Shown here in pieces: positions 44,492 through 54,403 of a stretch of 64,000 bases of DNA (the first letter of the stretch is position 1; every line of letters starts with the position of its first letter). The position numbers and the translations under genes are program-made. Below the pieces are notes generated by a model, which saw only the letters and a list, made by a program, of their open reading frames with translations, made no database searches and was not told the DNA's origin. This stretch comes from Cocleimonas flava (lineage in GTDB: Bacteria; Pseudomonadota; Gammaproteobacteria; Thiotrichales; Thiotrichaceae), in assembly GCF_004339015.1 (NCBI RefSeq), contig NZ_SMFQ01000004.1:681901-745900 (forward strand). Direction: 5' to 3'.

Positions 44492-44520
44492 GTCACCCCC
44501 CTACTTTGGAGCACTTTTTT
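44492..44520 (+). repeat. C6-TACTT element, copy 14
   Basis: GTCACCCCCCTACTTTGGAG followed by CAC and six T, with a poor stem. It points rightward between two minus-strand genes, so it terminates neither. Confidence 0.8.
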
Positions 44521-44553
44521 CTAATGATATTACTTTGTTATTGAATAACGCTT

Positions 44554-45306
44554 TTAGTCTTTAAGTTCTTTTTGAATAGAAGCAAGAATGCCACGCATGA
44601 TATTCAATTCTGTCTCATCCATCTCAGCACGATTAAACAAGGTCTGTAACTTCTGCATTATTTCACCGGGGTGCTTCTTAAAAATGAATCCCGTTTCAGT
44701 TAATGTTTCATCGAGATGCGTGTAAAACAAATCCATCTGTTGCGTATTAGGGTATTGTTTTGGCGCTTTATTTCTATCGTCTGAATTTAGCGCCCCATCC
44801 CCTGAAACAGCCAGGTGTTGCTTGAAAATTTCGTAACAAAAAGTCTGAACAGCAGCCGCAATATTCAAAGAGCTGTAATCAGGATTCGTCGGAATAGTCG
44901 CACGATATTTACACAGGGAAAGATCCTCATTGACCAGTCCCATTCTTTCCGGACCAAAGACTAAAGCCACCTTATTCGTGGCTGAGGCTGTATAGAGCTT
45001 TTCTGCCGTTTCTTCAGGATTCAAAACGGGCAGATCATAACCGCGTGTTCTTGCCGTACTCGCAACAACAACCGTGCAGTCTTTTATTGCATCAAATAAA
45101 TTATCGACTTGTGTTGCGCTTTGCACAATATCGTCAGCACTTGTCGACATCTTTGTCGCTTCATCTCTGGCTTGTTGCGTTTCGAAATCTTTTGGGGCAA
45201 CTAAGTAAAGCTCACTTAAGCCCATTGTCTTCATCGCACGCGCCGCTGAGCCGATATTACCAGGATGAAAAGTGCGTACGAGCACAACACGAATATTATT
45301 TAGCAC
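44554..45306 (-). CDS. trmJ: tRNA (cytidine/uridine-2'-O-)-methyltransferase TrmJ
   Basis: 250 residues, SPOUT methyltransferase. Key segments are NIRVVLVRTFHPGNIGSAARAMKTMGL, VALVFGPERMGLVNEDL and IPTNPDYSSLNIAAAVQTFCYEI, the trefoil-knot AdoMet site, and a C-terminal extension typical of TrmJ. It methylates the 2'-O of nucleotide 32 of tRNAs. A GTG at 45306 is the likely start. Upstream is ispG on the same strand after 63 bases. Confidence 0.94.
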   Translation of the reverse strand: MLNNIRVVLVRTFHPGNIGSAARAMKTMGLSELYLVAPKDFETQQARDEATKMSTSADDIVQSATQVDNLFDAIKDCTVVVASTARTRGYDLPVLNPEETAEKLYTASATNKVALVFGPERMGLVNEDLSLCKYRATIPTNPDYSSLNIAAAVQTFCYEIFKQHLAVSGDGALNSDDRNKAPKQYPNTQQMDLFYTHLDETLTETGFIFKKHPGEIMQKLQTLFNRAEMDETELNIMRGILASIQKELKD

Positions 45307-45369
45307 GATATTTTTCTATGAATTAAAAGTAATTGAATTAAAGGCTTTGATTTGAACAGTATGAAGCAA

Positions 45370-46584
45370 TCAGGAGTAATGACTTTGAACATAGGTTTCA
45401 ACTATCTGCTGAAATTCCTCTGCAATGCTATCGCCTTTCAAAGTCACCGTTTTCTCTCCATCTTCATAAACGGGAGCGACTGGCTTTTCACCACTACCGG
45501 GTAAACTGATGCCTATATTTGCCTGTTTACTCTCACCTGGACCGTTAACCACACACCCCATGACTGCGACTGACATTTCTTCAACCCCCGGGTATTGGTC
45601 TCTCCAGATTGGCATTTGATCGAGTAGATAGGTTTGAATATCCTGCGCTAAATGCTGAAAATAATCGCTTGTTGTGCGACCACAACCCGGGCACGCAACA
45701 ACTTGAGGCGTGAATGAGCGCAGACCAAGTGACTGTAAAATTTGCTGACCGACAATCACCTCTTTTTCGCGCGCTTCACCCGGTTTTGGTGTTAGTGAAA
45801 TACGTATCGTATCCCCTATGCCTTGTTGTAATAATATAGATAGCGCTGCGGTAGATGCGACAATACCTTTGCTACCCATTCCCGCTTCTGTTAAGCCCAA
45901 GTGCAACGGATATTCACACTTGTCAGAAAGCTCTTCGTACACTTTGATAAGTTCTTGCGCGCTACTGAGCTTGCATGAAATAACAATTTTGTTAGCGGGT
46001 AAACCATATTCTTCGGCTTTGGCGGCACTGCTCAATGCTGATTCTATCAAGGCATCATGCTGTACTTCTGAAAGCTCTTTTGGTTTATCTAGCTGATGAT
46101 TTTCGTCCAGCATTCTTGCTAATAATTTCTGATCTAATGATCCCCAGTTCACACCAATACGCACCGCTTTATCGTATTTAACCGCGAACTCAATCATCTG
46201 TGCGAATTGCTCATCGCCGCGTTTACCTTTACCCACATTTCCGGGATTGATACGGTACTTAGCTAAGGCTTTGGCACATTCAGGCACCGCACTTAGCAGT
46301 TTGTGTCCATTAAAATGAAAATCACCAATCAATGGAACATCACAACCCATTTTGTCTAGACGCTCTCTGATTTCCGGAACGGCTTCAGCGGCTTCCATGG
46401 TATTTACCGTAATACGCACAAGTTCAGAACCTGCTTTGGCTAATTCAGCAACCTGTTTAACCGTTCGGACGACATCAGCTGTATCCGTATTCGTCATTGA
46501 CTGCACTACTACTGGCGCATCTCCACCAATAAGAATATTGTCTACATTAACGGCGAGTGTCTTTTTACGATTTGTTTTGGACAT
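45370..46584 (-). CDS. ispG: 4-hydroxy-3-methylbut-2-enyl diphosphate synthase
   Basis: 404 residues. The TIM-barrel part starts [12 protein letters not shown] near residue 27, and the [4Fe-4S] ligands are seen in [15 protein letters not shown] (CPGCG near 300) and [11 protein letters not shown] near 345. IspG converts methylerythritol cyclodiphosphate to HMBPP in the non-mevalonate isoprenoid route. Transcribed with folK, folB upstream and trmJ downstream on the same strand. Start ATG at 46584. Confidence 0.96.
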   Translation of the reverse strand: MSKTNRKKTLAVNVDNILIGGDAPVVVQSMTNTDTADVVRTVKQVAELAKAGSELVRITVNTMEAAEAVPEIRERLDKMGCDVPLIGDFHFNGHKLLSAVPECAKALAKYRINPGNVGKGKRGDEQFAQMIEFAVKYDKAVRIGVNWGSLDQKLLARMLDENHQLDKPKELSEVQHDALIESALSSAAKAEEYGLPANKIVISCKLSSAQELIKVYEELSDKCEYPLHLGLTEAGMGSKGIVASTAALSILLQQGIGDTIRISLTPKPGEAREKEVIVGQQILQSLGLRSFTPQVVACPGCGRTTSDYFQHLAQDIQTYLLDQMPIWRDQYPGVEEMSVAVMGCVVNGPGESKQANIGISLPGSGEKPVAPVYEDGEKTVTLKGDSIAEEFQQIVETYVQSHYS

Positions 46585-46611
46585 GATGAATCAGCTTTTC
46601 TGTTGAGGGTT

Positions 46612-47112
46612 TTATTGAATCTTGAGTTTTGGAAAATCAGGCACTTCAGTGAGACTATTTTTATCTAAATCTGACTCTTTTGCTAGTTGAGCAATGGTTT
46701 TCTTTTGTTCTGGATGCACGGTTTCAGCCGCTATCTCTGCCAAAGGGAATAACACAAAAGGGAATTTGAGTATTTCAGCACGCGGGACATCGTTATCTGG
46801 GCGTAAAATTTCATCACCATAGAGAAGTACATCAACATCTAAAGTACGGGATATGAATTTGGTTTTACTTCTTTTCCGAGCGTGTTGATTCTCTATACTT
46901 TTTAGAAAATCTTTTAAATCAGCGTAGCTTAAATCTGTTTCGAATCCGGCAGATATATTGATAAAAGCATCGCCTTTAAAACCAAAGGATGCGCTCTCGT
47001 ACGCCTTGGAAAATACCATATCAGGAAATTTTCTTTGTAATTCATCGACACAGGACTGGATATTCTTTTCTCGATCAATATTGCTCCCAATATCGATATA
47101 TACAGCAACCAT
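46612..47112 (-). CDS. folK: 2-amino-4-hydroxy-6-hydroxymethyldihydropteridine pyrophosphokinase
   Basis: 166 residues, normal HPPK length. It opens VYIDIGSNIDREKNIQSCVDEL, and the signature RTLDVDVLLYGDE (Asp pair binding Mg-ATP) and the FVLFPLAEIA segment are conserved. It pyrophosphorylates hydroxymethyldihydropterin in folate synthesis. It follows folB after 56 bases in the same direction, and folP lies elsewhere at 60381 in the window. Confidence 0.94.
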   Translation of the reverse strand: MVAVYIDIGSNIDREKNIQSCVDELQRKFPDMVFSKAYESASFGFKGDAFINISAGFETDLSYADLKDFLKSIENQHARKRSKTKFISRTLDVDVLLYGDEILRPDNDVPRAEILKFPFVLFPLAEIAAETVHPEQKKTIAQLAKESDLDKNSLTEVPDFPKLKIQ

Positions 47113-47168
47113 TTACATTACCTTAATCAGGTCTAACATTTAAAAAAATTTAACTGACACAAAAGGAA

Positions 47169-47528
47169 TTAACCTGTTGTTCGAGTTCTTTCTATTATAA
47201 CACCCACTTCTGCAGAATCTGTGACTGCCATGGGTTTACCAAGAGATACTTTTATCCAGGGAATATTCATTTTATCCAACAATAATTCAGCAATGTGTTC
47301 TGCAAGCGCCTCTACTAGTTGAAATTCACTTTTATCAACAAGGTCTTTCACTAGTTTTGCGGCTTCTTTATAGTTTAATGTGTCTTTAATATCATCAGAT
47401 TGAGCCGCATTGCGATTATCCCAGCCCATTTCGATATTCACATTAATTTGTTGCTGTATTCGTCTTTCCCAATCATAAATACCTATCACAGCATCCAAAC
47501 GTAAATCACGAATATAAACAATATCCAT
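47169..47528 (-). CDS. folB: Dihydroneopterin aldolase
   Basis: 119 residues. It begins MDIVYIRDLRLDAVIGIYDWERRIQQQINVNIEMGW, the FolB signature, and has the EALAEHIAELLL and VSLGKP segments. It converts dihydroneopterin to 6-hydroxymethyldihydropterin, the substrate of FolK encoded immediately downstream. Start ATG at 47528. Confidence 0.95.
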   Translation of the reverse strand: MDIVYIRDLRLDAVIGIYDWERRIQQQINVNIEMGWDNRNAAQSDDIKDTLNYKEAAKLVKDLVDKSEFQLVEALAEHIAELLLDKMNIPWIKVSLGKPMAVTDSAEVGVIIERTRTTG

Positions 47529-47713
47529 TAAGAATCCTTTTATTCTAGTCCTTTAAGCCTGTTAGTTTAAATGATTAGCTACAGTAATTATGTATTTTTC
47601 TTCAACATGACTTATGACGTTTTTATGCATTACAGAGTAAATAACAATATTGATCTTGTCTTACACTATTGGCAAAAGACTTAAATTACACGAATAAAAA
47701 ATATATCAAGCAA

Positions 47714-47747
47714 TAAAAAAAGCGACTCTTTATGGTCGCTTTTTTTG
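47714..47747. terminator. Bidirectional intrinsic terminator
   Basis: AGCGAC (47721-47726) and GTCGCT (47735-47740) form a stem flanked by A7 upstream and T7 downstream. On the minus strand it follows the stop of the glycosyltransferase gene by 20 bases and ends the glycan operon; the opposite direction may also be stopped. Confidence 0.85.
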
Positions 47748-47768
47748 TAAAGAGTATTTCGATTTTAA

Positions 47769-48788
47769 TTAAGCCCGTAAGAAAACTTTATCTTTTAGTG
47801 TAACCAGAAACTTCAAGGAATTGAGCAACTGCTGATTTCTAAACAATAAGTACCACAATGCTTTTGTCTTAACTGAAAAAGACTCTTTATTTTGTTGATA
47901 CACGCTTTCTCTTACTGATACGTCGATAGTCCTTGTTTTAATAAAGTCAAGATTAGCATCGTGTATGACTTTCCCAATTTCATCCTTAAACTTGAAGTCT
48001 AAATATTGATTGATAAAATCTAATTGCTCTTTAAATCTATTCAAAACACTCTGTCTGCGCTTTGAACTTTTAAGTGTTTCAGAAACTGTCCAGCTGCTTT
48101 CAACCCCTACTCTATATACCGCCATACTGCGGTCTAAATATAATGCCCCACCTCTGGCTGCACCCATTATTTGAGAAACAAAATCACCCGGGATTGCCGT
48201 TTCAAACCAGTTTGGTAAAGAAGAAATTAAACGATTGGTAAATAACAATGATGCTGTGGGACAGAAAACGCCACCACCTAGAATGACTTCCTGAGGTGTA
48301 AATACTTTTGTTTTATCGGCATGTCTAGAGGCAACGTCTTCTCTGACATTATCGATTAATTTATAAGTAGAGTGGAAACACATATCTACATCAGGGTGCT
48401 TTTCCATTTCTTCTACTTGAATCATTAGTTTATCTTTATCTATCCAGTAATCATCGCCATCACAGAATGCAACATACTCTCCCTTAATTTTGGGAAACAG
48501 AATTGCCATGGTATTTACGCCCTGTGAAAACTGATTTTCTGTTTGATACACAGGTTTTACAATGTTGGGGAATGCAGTTTCATACTCTTTTAAAATCTCT
48601 GCCGTTCTATCCGTGGAAGCATCATCATTAATGATAATTTCGAAGGGGAAATCTGTCTCCTGCATTAGAAAACTATCCAGTGCTTCGCTGATACAGTACT
48701 CATGATTAAAGGCAACACAGGTAATGCTGACCTTGATGCCATCCCCTTGCCAGTTTTGACTAATCTCTTTTTCTGTTTTATTTATCAT
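47769..48788 (-). CDS. Family 2 glycosyltransferase
   Basis: 339 residues. A GT-A fold is evident: VSITCVAFNHEYCISEALDSFLMQ, EIIINDDASTDRTAEIL near residue 50 and the DxD-containing YVAFCDGDDYWIDKDKL near 100. It transfers a nucleotide-activated sugar during glycan assembly in the cytoplasm. It is the last gene of a six-gene minus-strand cluster and overlaps the flippase stop by 4 bases. The sugar cannot be told from the sequence. Confidence 0.93.
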   Translation of the reverse strand: MINKTEKEISQNWQGDGIKVSITCVAFNHEYCISEALDSFLMQETDFPFEIIINDDASTDRTAEILKEYETAFPNIVKPVYQTENQFSQGVNTMAILFPKIKGEYVAFCDGDDYWIDKDKLMIQVEEMEKHPDVDMCFHSTYKLIDNVREDVASRHADKTKVFTPQEVILGGGVFCPTASLLFTNRLISSLPNWFETAIPGDFVSQIMGAARGGALYLDRSMAVYRVGVESSWTVSETLKSSKRRQSVLNRFKEQLDFINQYLDFKFKDEIGKVIHDANLDFIKTRTIDVSVRESVYQQNKESFSVKTKALWYLLFRNQQLLNSLKFLVTLKDKVFLRA

Positions 48789-50257
48789 GTGAGTTTTTCT
48801 TTTTTTCTAATGTTAAATATAGTGAGTAAAGAATCAAATTGTTCTAGAACATCTTTGAAAGCCTTAACTTTTAAAACTCCGTTGAATAACAGATATAAAG
48901 CAACAAAAATTATTCCTTTCAATAGCATACTAGGAAAGTCTGAGAGTGCTAACTGCGAACTGATGAACAGTGTAATAGCAACAGCAGGAAAAACGATAAA
49001 CGTTTGAATCAAAATAGGTCGGACAATAGATAAGAATGACAAACCTAATTCGCGTGCAGCAAAATAAATATTCAGTGAGGTTCCCAAAGCTGAAGTAACG
49101 ATTAAGCTATATAGAAACGCCTTAATACCAAAAGCAAACAACACATAGAATGTGATTGATTGAATTATTTTTTTATAAATTTCCAGCTTTAGAAAAGCTC
49201 TGGATTTACCGCGACTACTAAGTACATTCACCATGAGTGCGCTGATAGGATAGGCAAAACCACTGAGAGCCAGTATTTTAAAATAGAAGATAGATGCTTC
49301 CCATTTGGCGCCCAATAACAAAACAATTAACTCATCTGCCACCAAGAACAAGCCACCTAAAATCAGAAAAGTAACAAAGCTGATTATTCCGGTAGATTTA
49401 ATAACGACTCTTCTGAATTGTTCCAGATCATTTTGAATTTTACTCAAAACAGGAAATAGCACTGACATCAAACTACCCGCAGAGTACTTTACCACTAGCA
49501 TATTCAACTGCTTCGCCTGATGAAAGAAACCTAAGGTTGCAGGAGCAAACAGCTTTCCTATAATCAGGTAATCTGCTCTCTCATAGATGGTATCCAAAAG
49601 CCCTGCGAGGAACATATTCATTCCATACCCCCACAGCTGCTTTAATGCTTTGAAAGAGAAAGCTAAAGTAGGAACCCAGCTACTTCTACTCCAAATGAGG
49701 ATATTGATTAACACTTCTCTTGATATTAGTTGAGCGACTAAACTCCATACCCCTGCTCCCCAAAACGCGAGCAGAACACCGATAACACCACTCAGTACTG
49801 AAGCTATCAAGTTAACTTTTGTGAGTAATTCGTAATTCAGTTCTTTTCTTAAAATAACGCTTTGCACGGCATGGAAAGCACTAATAATAAACAGCGATGA
49901 CATCACCTGTATCAAAGGTAGCAGTTCTGGATTGTTATAGAATGTAGCTATCTGACCAGCAGATAAATACGTCAGTAAGGTAAGTAAAAATCCCGCTGTA
50001 ATATTGAAAAAGAAAACGGATGAATAATGTATGGGTAGTAGTTTTGATCGCTGAATTAAAGCTCCACCCAAACCCACATCTGAAAAGATGGTTGCAACGG
50101 AAACAATAACCATAATGATGGCAATCAAGCCGAAGTCACTTGGCTCCAGTAGCCGTGCAAGGAATATAGTGACGATCAGGCTAGACGCATGTGTACCCAG
50201 ATTTCCAAGTAAATCCCAGATAAATGCCTTTAGCCCTTTTGTTTTTAGATCGCTCAC
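48785..50257 (-). CDS. Wzx-type polysaccharide flippase (lipopolysaccharide biosynthesis protein)
   Basis: 490 residues with about 12-14 hydrophobic segments, MOP superfamily. The N-terminal motif GLKAFIWDLLGNLGTHASSLIVTIFLARLLEPSDFG is typical of Wzx/WzxC family lipopolysaccharide flippases. It moves undecaprenyl-linked repeat units across the inner membrane. GTG start at 50257. It is part of the glycan cluster and overlaps the glycosyltransferase gene. No polymerase gene is present here. Confidence 0.92.
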   Translation of the reverse strand: MSDLKTKGLKAFIWDLLGNLGTHASSLIVTIFLARLLEPSDFGLIAIIMVIVSVATIFSDVGLGGALIQRSKLLPIHYSSVFFFNITAGFLLTLLTYLSAGQIATFYNNPELLPLIQVMSSLFIISAFHAVQSVILRKELNYELLTKVNLIASVLSGVIGVLLAFWGAGVWSLVAQLISREVLINILIWSRSSWVPTLAFSFKALKQLWGYGMNMFLAGLLDTIYERADYLIIGKLFAPATLGFFHQAKQLNMLVVKYSAGSLMSVLFPVLSKIQNDLEQFRRVVIKSTGIISFVTFLILGGLFLVADELIVLLLGAKWEASIFYFKILALSGFAYPISALMVNVLSSRGKSRAFLKLEIYKKIIQSITFYVLFAFGIKAFLYSLIVTSALGTSLNIYFAARELGLSFLSIVRPILIQTFIVFPAVAITLFISSQLALSDFPSMLLKGIIFVALYLLFNGVLKVKAFKDVLEQFDSLLTIFNIRKKEKLT

Positions 50258-50314
50258 TATTTTTTCCTAAGGCGAATAGACGATTATATCGACAAATTCA
50301 CCTTTTGTTTTTCA

Positions 50315-52078
50315 CTAGCTAACTTTGCTTGGCTCTATGACCATTTGATCACTCATTTCTTCTTCGGATAAATACGGCCTCATATCTTCAAAAGAACGAT
50401 TAAAGTCTAATCTCGGCTCAACGGTTGTAATGTCCGCCTGCACACGAATATCGATTATTTCACATTCATCAGTTTGTAAACTTTTATCGATTCTCTTTTT
50501 AATTTTTTCCATGTCAGTCACTTGATGACTTTTGATGCCATAAGCCTTACCGATTTTCTTAAAATTAGGTACACTATAATCATTAATTGAACCTACAGAG
50601 TTTCCTTCTAGATAAGCATCCTGACGAAGTTTAACCATGTGTAAACTTTCGTTATTAATCACGAATATCTTAATTGGTAGTTTTCGTCTTTTTATGATTT
50701 CCAATTCCTGAATATTCATTTGGAAACCACCATCACCAGTAATGACAACCGCTCTTTTTCCTGTCGCCAGTGTTGCGCCAATTGCCGCAGGAAGTGCAAA
50801 CCCCATCGAGCCAAAACCACCAGAGAACAAAACACGTTGCTTTGCTTTAGGTTTAAGTGATTGCGCAACCAGCATTTGGTGCTCGCCTACATCGACACAA
50901 ATACAATCATCATCTTCTAAATGTTTAGAAATTTGGTAAACGATCTGGTTACCCAATCTATCAGTTTTATCATTATTGTATTCTGCTGGGTATTGAGCTT
51001 TGTAGCTTAGGACCTTCTCATGCCAAAAGTCGATTTCATTTGAATACTTTCTGAGATTCAATTGATAGAGGAATTCACGCACATCTTCCTTTATCAATAA
51101 ATCCATATCGACCCTGATACCTAATTCATTAGCATCTATATCGACTTGAACCTTCTGAGCTTCGCGCGCAAACGTTTCAATTTTTCTACCTGTTTGCAAG
51201 TTATCTAAACGAGATCCAAGCACTATTAATAAATCAGAATTTGCGATTGTTAAGTTTGCGTGACGTGTTCCGAAATTACCCAAGAAACCCAAATTATATT
51301 TGTACTCACTACTAATAGAATCTTTACCCATTAAGGAGTAAACCATCGGAATTTGAGTCGCTTCAAGAAACTTCATTAATTCAGCTTCTGCACCAGCAAG
51401 TCGGACTCCACCACCTACTAAAACGACCGGTCTTTCTGCTTGACTGATTAACTTAACTGTCTTTTCTATATCAGCCGCTAATTTAGCATTAACCGCATTT
51501 TTCTCTAGTAGCTCTTTATGCTCATCGCTACCAAAAAATGATTCAATCTCTTCTGGGTTAAAGTCAGTTAAGAACTGTAAATTCTCTGGAATACTGACTA
51601 ACACAGGACCTTTTCGACCTTCCTGTGAAATAAAATATGCTTTTTCTAACTCATATCTCATATCTTTTAAATCAGTGATCTGAATGGCATATTTTGTTAT
51701 TGATTCAGAAAGAACGACCATATCGGTTTCCTGAAATCCGAACTGGCGGATATTTCTATCGCCTTTACATTCACTCGGGGGAACATCCCCAATGATAAAT
51801 AGGGTGGGCACTGAATCGAAATAGCAATCTGCTATACAAGTCAGCAAATTAGTCGCACCTGGGCCACTTGTAACCGTTGCCACTCCACTTTTTCCCGTAA
51901 CACGTGCATATGCATCAGCGGCAAATCCTGCCCCCTGCTCATGAATCGTAAAGACATTCTCTATGTCTGGATGCTTATCGATAGAATCACATAAATGCGC
52001 GTTTTTTCCGATATAGCTAAAGACTTTATCGATATGATTGTCTGCTAAAAACTGAATCACATAATCTGATACTTTCAT
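50315..52078 (-). CDS. Thiamine diphosphate-dependent enzyme, acetolactate synthase-like
   Basis: 587 residues. Catalytic glutamate in FTIHEQGAGFAADAYARVTG near residue 47; PYR and PP domains; ThDP motif GDGGFQMNIQELEIIKRRKLPIKIFVINN near residue 440. It is related to acetolactate synthase large subunits, but no small regulatory subunit is present and its neighbours are surface-glycan genes. In such clusters ThDP enzymes of this class (for example YerE of yersiniose synthesis) add a two-carbon branch to a keto sugar; decarboxylation or acyloin chemistry are alternatives. It is encoded with DegT, WbqC, GNAT, flippase and GT2 genes. Confidence 0.88.
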   Translation of the reverse strand: MKVSDYVIQFLADNHIDKVFSYIGKNAHLCDSIDKHPDIENVFTIHEQGAGFAADAYARVTGKSGVATVTSGPGATNLLTCIADCYFDSVPTLFIIGDVPPSECKGDRNIRQFGFQETDMVVLSESITKYAIQITDLKDMRYELEKAYFISQEGRKGPVLVSIPENLQFLTDFNPEEIESFFGSDEHKELLEKNAVNAKLAADIEKTVKLISQAERPVVLVGGGVRLAGAEAELMKFLEATQIPMVYSLMGKDSISSEYKYNLGFLGNFGTRHANLTIANSDLLIVLGSRLDNLQTGRKIETFAREAQKVQVDIDANELGIRVDMDLLIKEDVREFLYQLNLRKYSNEIDFWHEKVLSYKAQYPAEYNNDKTDRLGNQIVYQISKHLEDDDCICVDVGEHQMLVAQSLKPKAKQRVLFSGGFGSMGFALPAAIGATLATGKRAVVITGDGGFQMNIQELEIIKRRKLPIKIFVINNESLHMVKLRQDAYLEGNSVGSINDYSVPNFKKIGKAYGIKSHQVTDMEKIKKRIDKSLQTDECEIIDIRVQADITTVEPRLDFNRSFEDMRPYLSEEEMSDQMVIEPSKVS

Positions 52079-52157
52079 TGGATGTATTCCTAAAATATTG
52101 TTTTTTATAGTCTTTAAAGGTGGAGCTTTAAAAATAATGTGTGATGAAAAACTTGAA

Positions 52158-52616
52158 TCACTCTACTTCAAGTCTTAATAATCGAAAGGCATTTTCTTTA
52201 TCTGCAATGAAGTCAGTGAACCCATTTTTTTTATAAAATTTATGACTCATTTCATTCAAGTAATGAATTTTGACCATCACTACATTGAAATCATGCTCTT
52301 TTGCGTATTCACTAATCCTGGTAATTAACTTTGATCCTAATTTTCGACCTCTAAATCCTTCTTTAATCGTTAAAGAAGAAATATATCCAATTTTCTCTTC
52401 AGCATTATTGAAGTAACAAGGCGAAAGACCGATCAAGTTGACGTTATCCCATAGAGTAAACTGAATGGAGCTTTCTAGTAATTTTTCGCTGTATTCATTA
52501 ATATTTACTCGATCACTGAGTTTCTCGAAGTAGTCATTATCATGCACTTTGAAAAAATCACTGATTTCCAGAATGGATAATTCTTTGATTTCAAATTTTA
52601 TTTCCTGAGAACTCAT
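52158..52616 (-). CDS. GNAT family N-acetyltransferase of the glycan cluster
   Basis: 152 residues. The acetyl-CoA pocket is KEGFRGRKLGSKLITRI (R/Q-x-x-G-x-G/A) near residue 95, followed by NVVMVKIHYLNEMSHKFYKKNGF. Its ATG immediately follows the WbqC stop (no gap), so they are translationally coupled. It probably N-acetylates the amino sugar produced by the DegT aminotransferase upstream. The acceptor is inferred from context. Confidence 0.86.
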   Translation of the reverse strand: MSSQEIKFEIKELSILEISDFFKVHDNDYFEKLSDRVNINEYSEKLLESSIQFTLWDNVNLIGLSPCYFNNAEEKIGYISSLTIKEGFRGRKLGSKLITRISEYAKEHDFNVVMVKIHYLNEMSHKFYKKNGFTDFIADKENAFRLLRLEVE

Positions 52617-53306
52617 TCATTTAAGAACAAACTGACCTAGCAGTTTATTCGCCTCAGCTTTAGAGTTGAACATCAAAACATCGATGATTGATAAATGAGG
52701 GACAAAGTCATTATAAAATTGCTTATATTCAACATCCGCCACTTCTAAAAAAGATAATTCCATACCTTCTTTTTTAAATGACTCTTTGTCATAAAGGCTT
52801 TGGCCACCTATGGCATTAACGTATTTCTCAGCATTTGCCCTTTTACAAATATCAATGGTTCTATCTTGCGCCTTTAAGGTTGTCTCACCTTGCAAATCAC
52901 TTAAATAGACAAACTTGGTATTCATTCCAAGGTATTTTGCGATCTCTTGAATTGAATGCCCCAAATATCTGGCTAAGTTTTTTTCTTGATTTTGTAATAG
53001 TGCTTCAATCATTGGAAATACCTCATTGAAATGAGGTGCCTTTTTATAATTAAGCTTAATCGTGCTAATTATTTTACGGGCATTATTTCCGACTTTTACT
53101 TCGTTAATCAGCGACGTTCCATTAACGCCCATAACCTCCAGGCTAAATCTATGGCGCTCGCCGTTTAACAAAATATAGTTTCTATTTACATAACCTTTTT
53201 TGATGTATTGCATGCTGTCCGATATCACGTATTTGTCAGACAGATTGATTAGCTGCCAATACCCAATATACGGAAACAAATAAGGCTGATTACTACCAAC
53301 TAACAC
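52617..53306 (-). CDS. WbqC family protein
   Basis: 229 residues. The family opening GSNQPYLFPYIGYWQLINLSDKYVISDSMQYIKKGYVNRNYIL is clear. GTG start at 53306 after 2 bases from the DegT stop. WbqC proteins occur in O-antigen and amino-sugar gene sets; the activity is not firmly established, and a role in acyl or amide transfer to an aminosugar has been proposed. It belongs to the DegT-WbqC-GNAT module that likely makes an N-acylated deoxysugar. Confidence 0.9.
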   Translation of the reverse strand: MLVGSNQPYLFPYIGYWQLINLSDKYVISDSMQYIKKGYVNRNYILLNGERHRFSLEVMGVNGTSLINEVKVGNNARKIISTIKLNYKKAPHFNEVFPMIEALLQNQEKNLARYLGHSIQEIAKYLGMNTKFVYLSDLQGETTLKAQDRTIDICKRANAEKYVNAIGGQSLYDKESFKKEGMELSFLEVADVEYKQFYNDFVPHLSIIDVLMFNSKAEANKLLGQFVLK

Positions 53307-53308
53307 TT

Positions 53309-54403
53309 TCAGCTAGCCTGCTCGTAAGTACGCATATTGCTCAGCGTATCAATAATCGTTTCGGCAACCATTGGCTCTACGCCTGAATGCATTGGGATAA
53401 CCAAAATACGGCTAGCAATATCTCTTGAGTTTTCCATGACTTCACTACAATTCACATAAGGTAGTGTATCTAAAGATGGCTTGAAATATTGACGAGCTGC
53501 CACGCCCTTTTCAAACAATGCTGTTCTTACCTGATCCATTTCATTCTCGTCATCAAATACGACAGGGAAATAACTATAGCTCTGATCTGCTGAAGGGTTC
53601 TTTTCTTGCAGTTGAACGAACTCTCTTAATTTACGTGTATAAAATTCGTGACTTTTTTTACGCTCTTTGTGGATGATGTCTTCTTCTTCAAGCATGCATA
53701 GACCCATTGCAGCGCCTACTTCATTAAGCTTAGAGTTAACTCCTAACATTGAAACAGAATCGGGCGCATCAATACCATAATTACGAACGACCTTGGCCTT
53801 TTCGTAAAGTGCATCATCTTTTATAACGATGGCTCCGCCTTCAACGGTATGGAACATCTTGGTAGCATGGAAACTGATTATCGACATATCGCCATATCCC
53901 AGAATATGTTTACCCTTGTATTCCACATCAAATGCATGAGAAGCATCGTAGATCACTTTTAGGTCATGCTTTTTTGCGATAGCGTCAATTTCATCTATCT
54001 CACAAGCGTTACCAAACACATGACACGGTGCGATTGCACAGGTTTTATCATTGATTAATCGTTCAATATTTTTAGGATCCATATTGTATGTATCCTTATC
54101 AATATCAGCGAATACAGGTGTTAACCTTTCCGCTGCTATTGCACTTACTGTAGATACAAAACTAAAAGGCGTTGTTATTACCTCTTTGTCTTCTACTTCA
54201 AGTAAACGATACGCAAATTGAAGCGCATCAGTACCACTAGAAAGGCACAGTAAGTTTTTTACTCCAAGGAAATCTTCGAGCTTTTTCTCGAGTTCTTGAA
54301 CTAAAGGACCATTATTCGTTAGCCATCCGCTTTCATAGATACCATCGATATATGACTTAAACTTTTCCCTATCAGGCATGTATATTTTGGTTACATAGAT
54401 CAT
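53309..54403 (-). CDS. DegT/DnrJ/EryC1/StrS family aminotransferase
   Basis: 364 residues, PLP-dependent sugar aminotransferase. The internal aldimine lysine is in ISFHATKMFHTVEGGAIV near residue 180, and SSGTDALQFAYRLL and ASHAFDVEY are PLP-binding segments. It transfers an amino group from glutamate to a nucleotide-linked keto sugar. First gene of the six-gene cluster (DegT, WbqC, GNAT, ThDP enzyme, flippase, GT2), which should assemble an unusual amino sugar for a surface glycan. Start ATG at 54403 (alternative 54379). Confidence 0.93.
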   Translation of the reverse strand: MIYVTKIYMPDREKFKSYIDGIYESGWLTNNGPLVQELEKKLEDFLGVKNLLCLSSGTDALQFAYRLLEVEDKEVITTPFSFVSTVSAIAAERLTPVFADIDKDTYNMDPKNIERLINDKTCAIAPCHVFGNACEIDEIDAIAKKHDLKVIYDASHAFDVEYKGKHILGYGDMSIISFHATKMFHTVEGGAIVIKDDALYEKAKVVRNYGIDAPDSVSMLGVNSKLNEVGAAMGLCMLEEEDIIHKERKKSHEFYTRKLREFVQLQEKNPSADQSYSYFPVVFDDENEMDQVRTALFEKGVAARQYFKPSLDTLPYVNCSEVMENSRDIASRILVIPMHSGVEPMVAETIIDTLSNMRTYEQAS

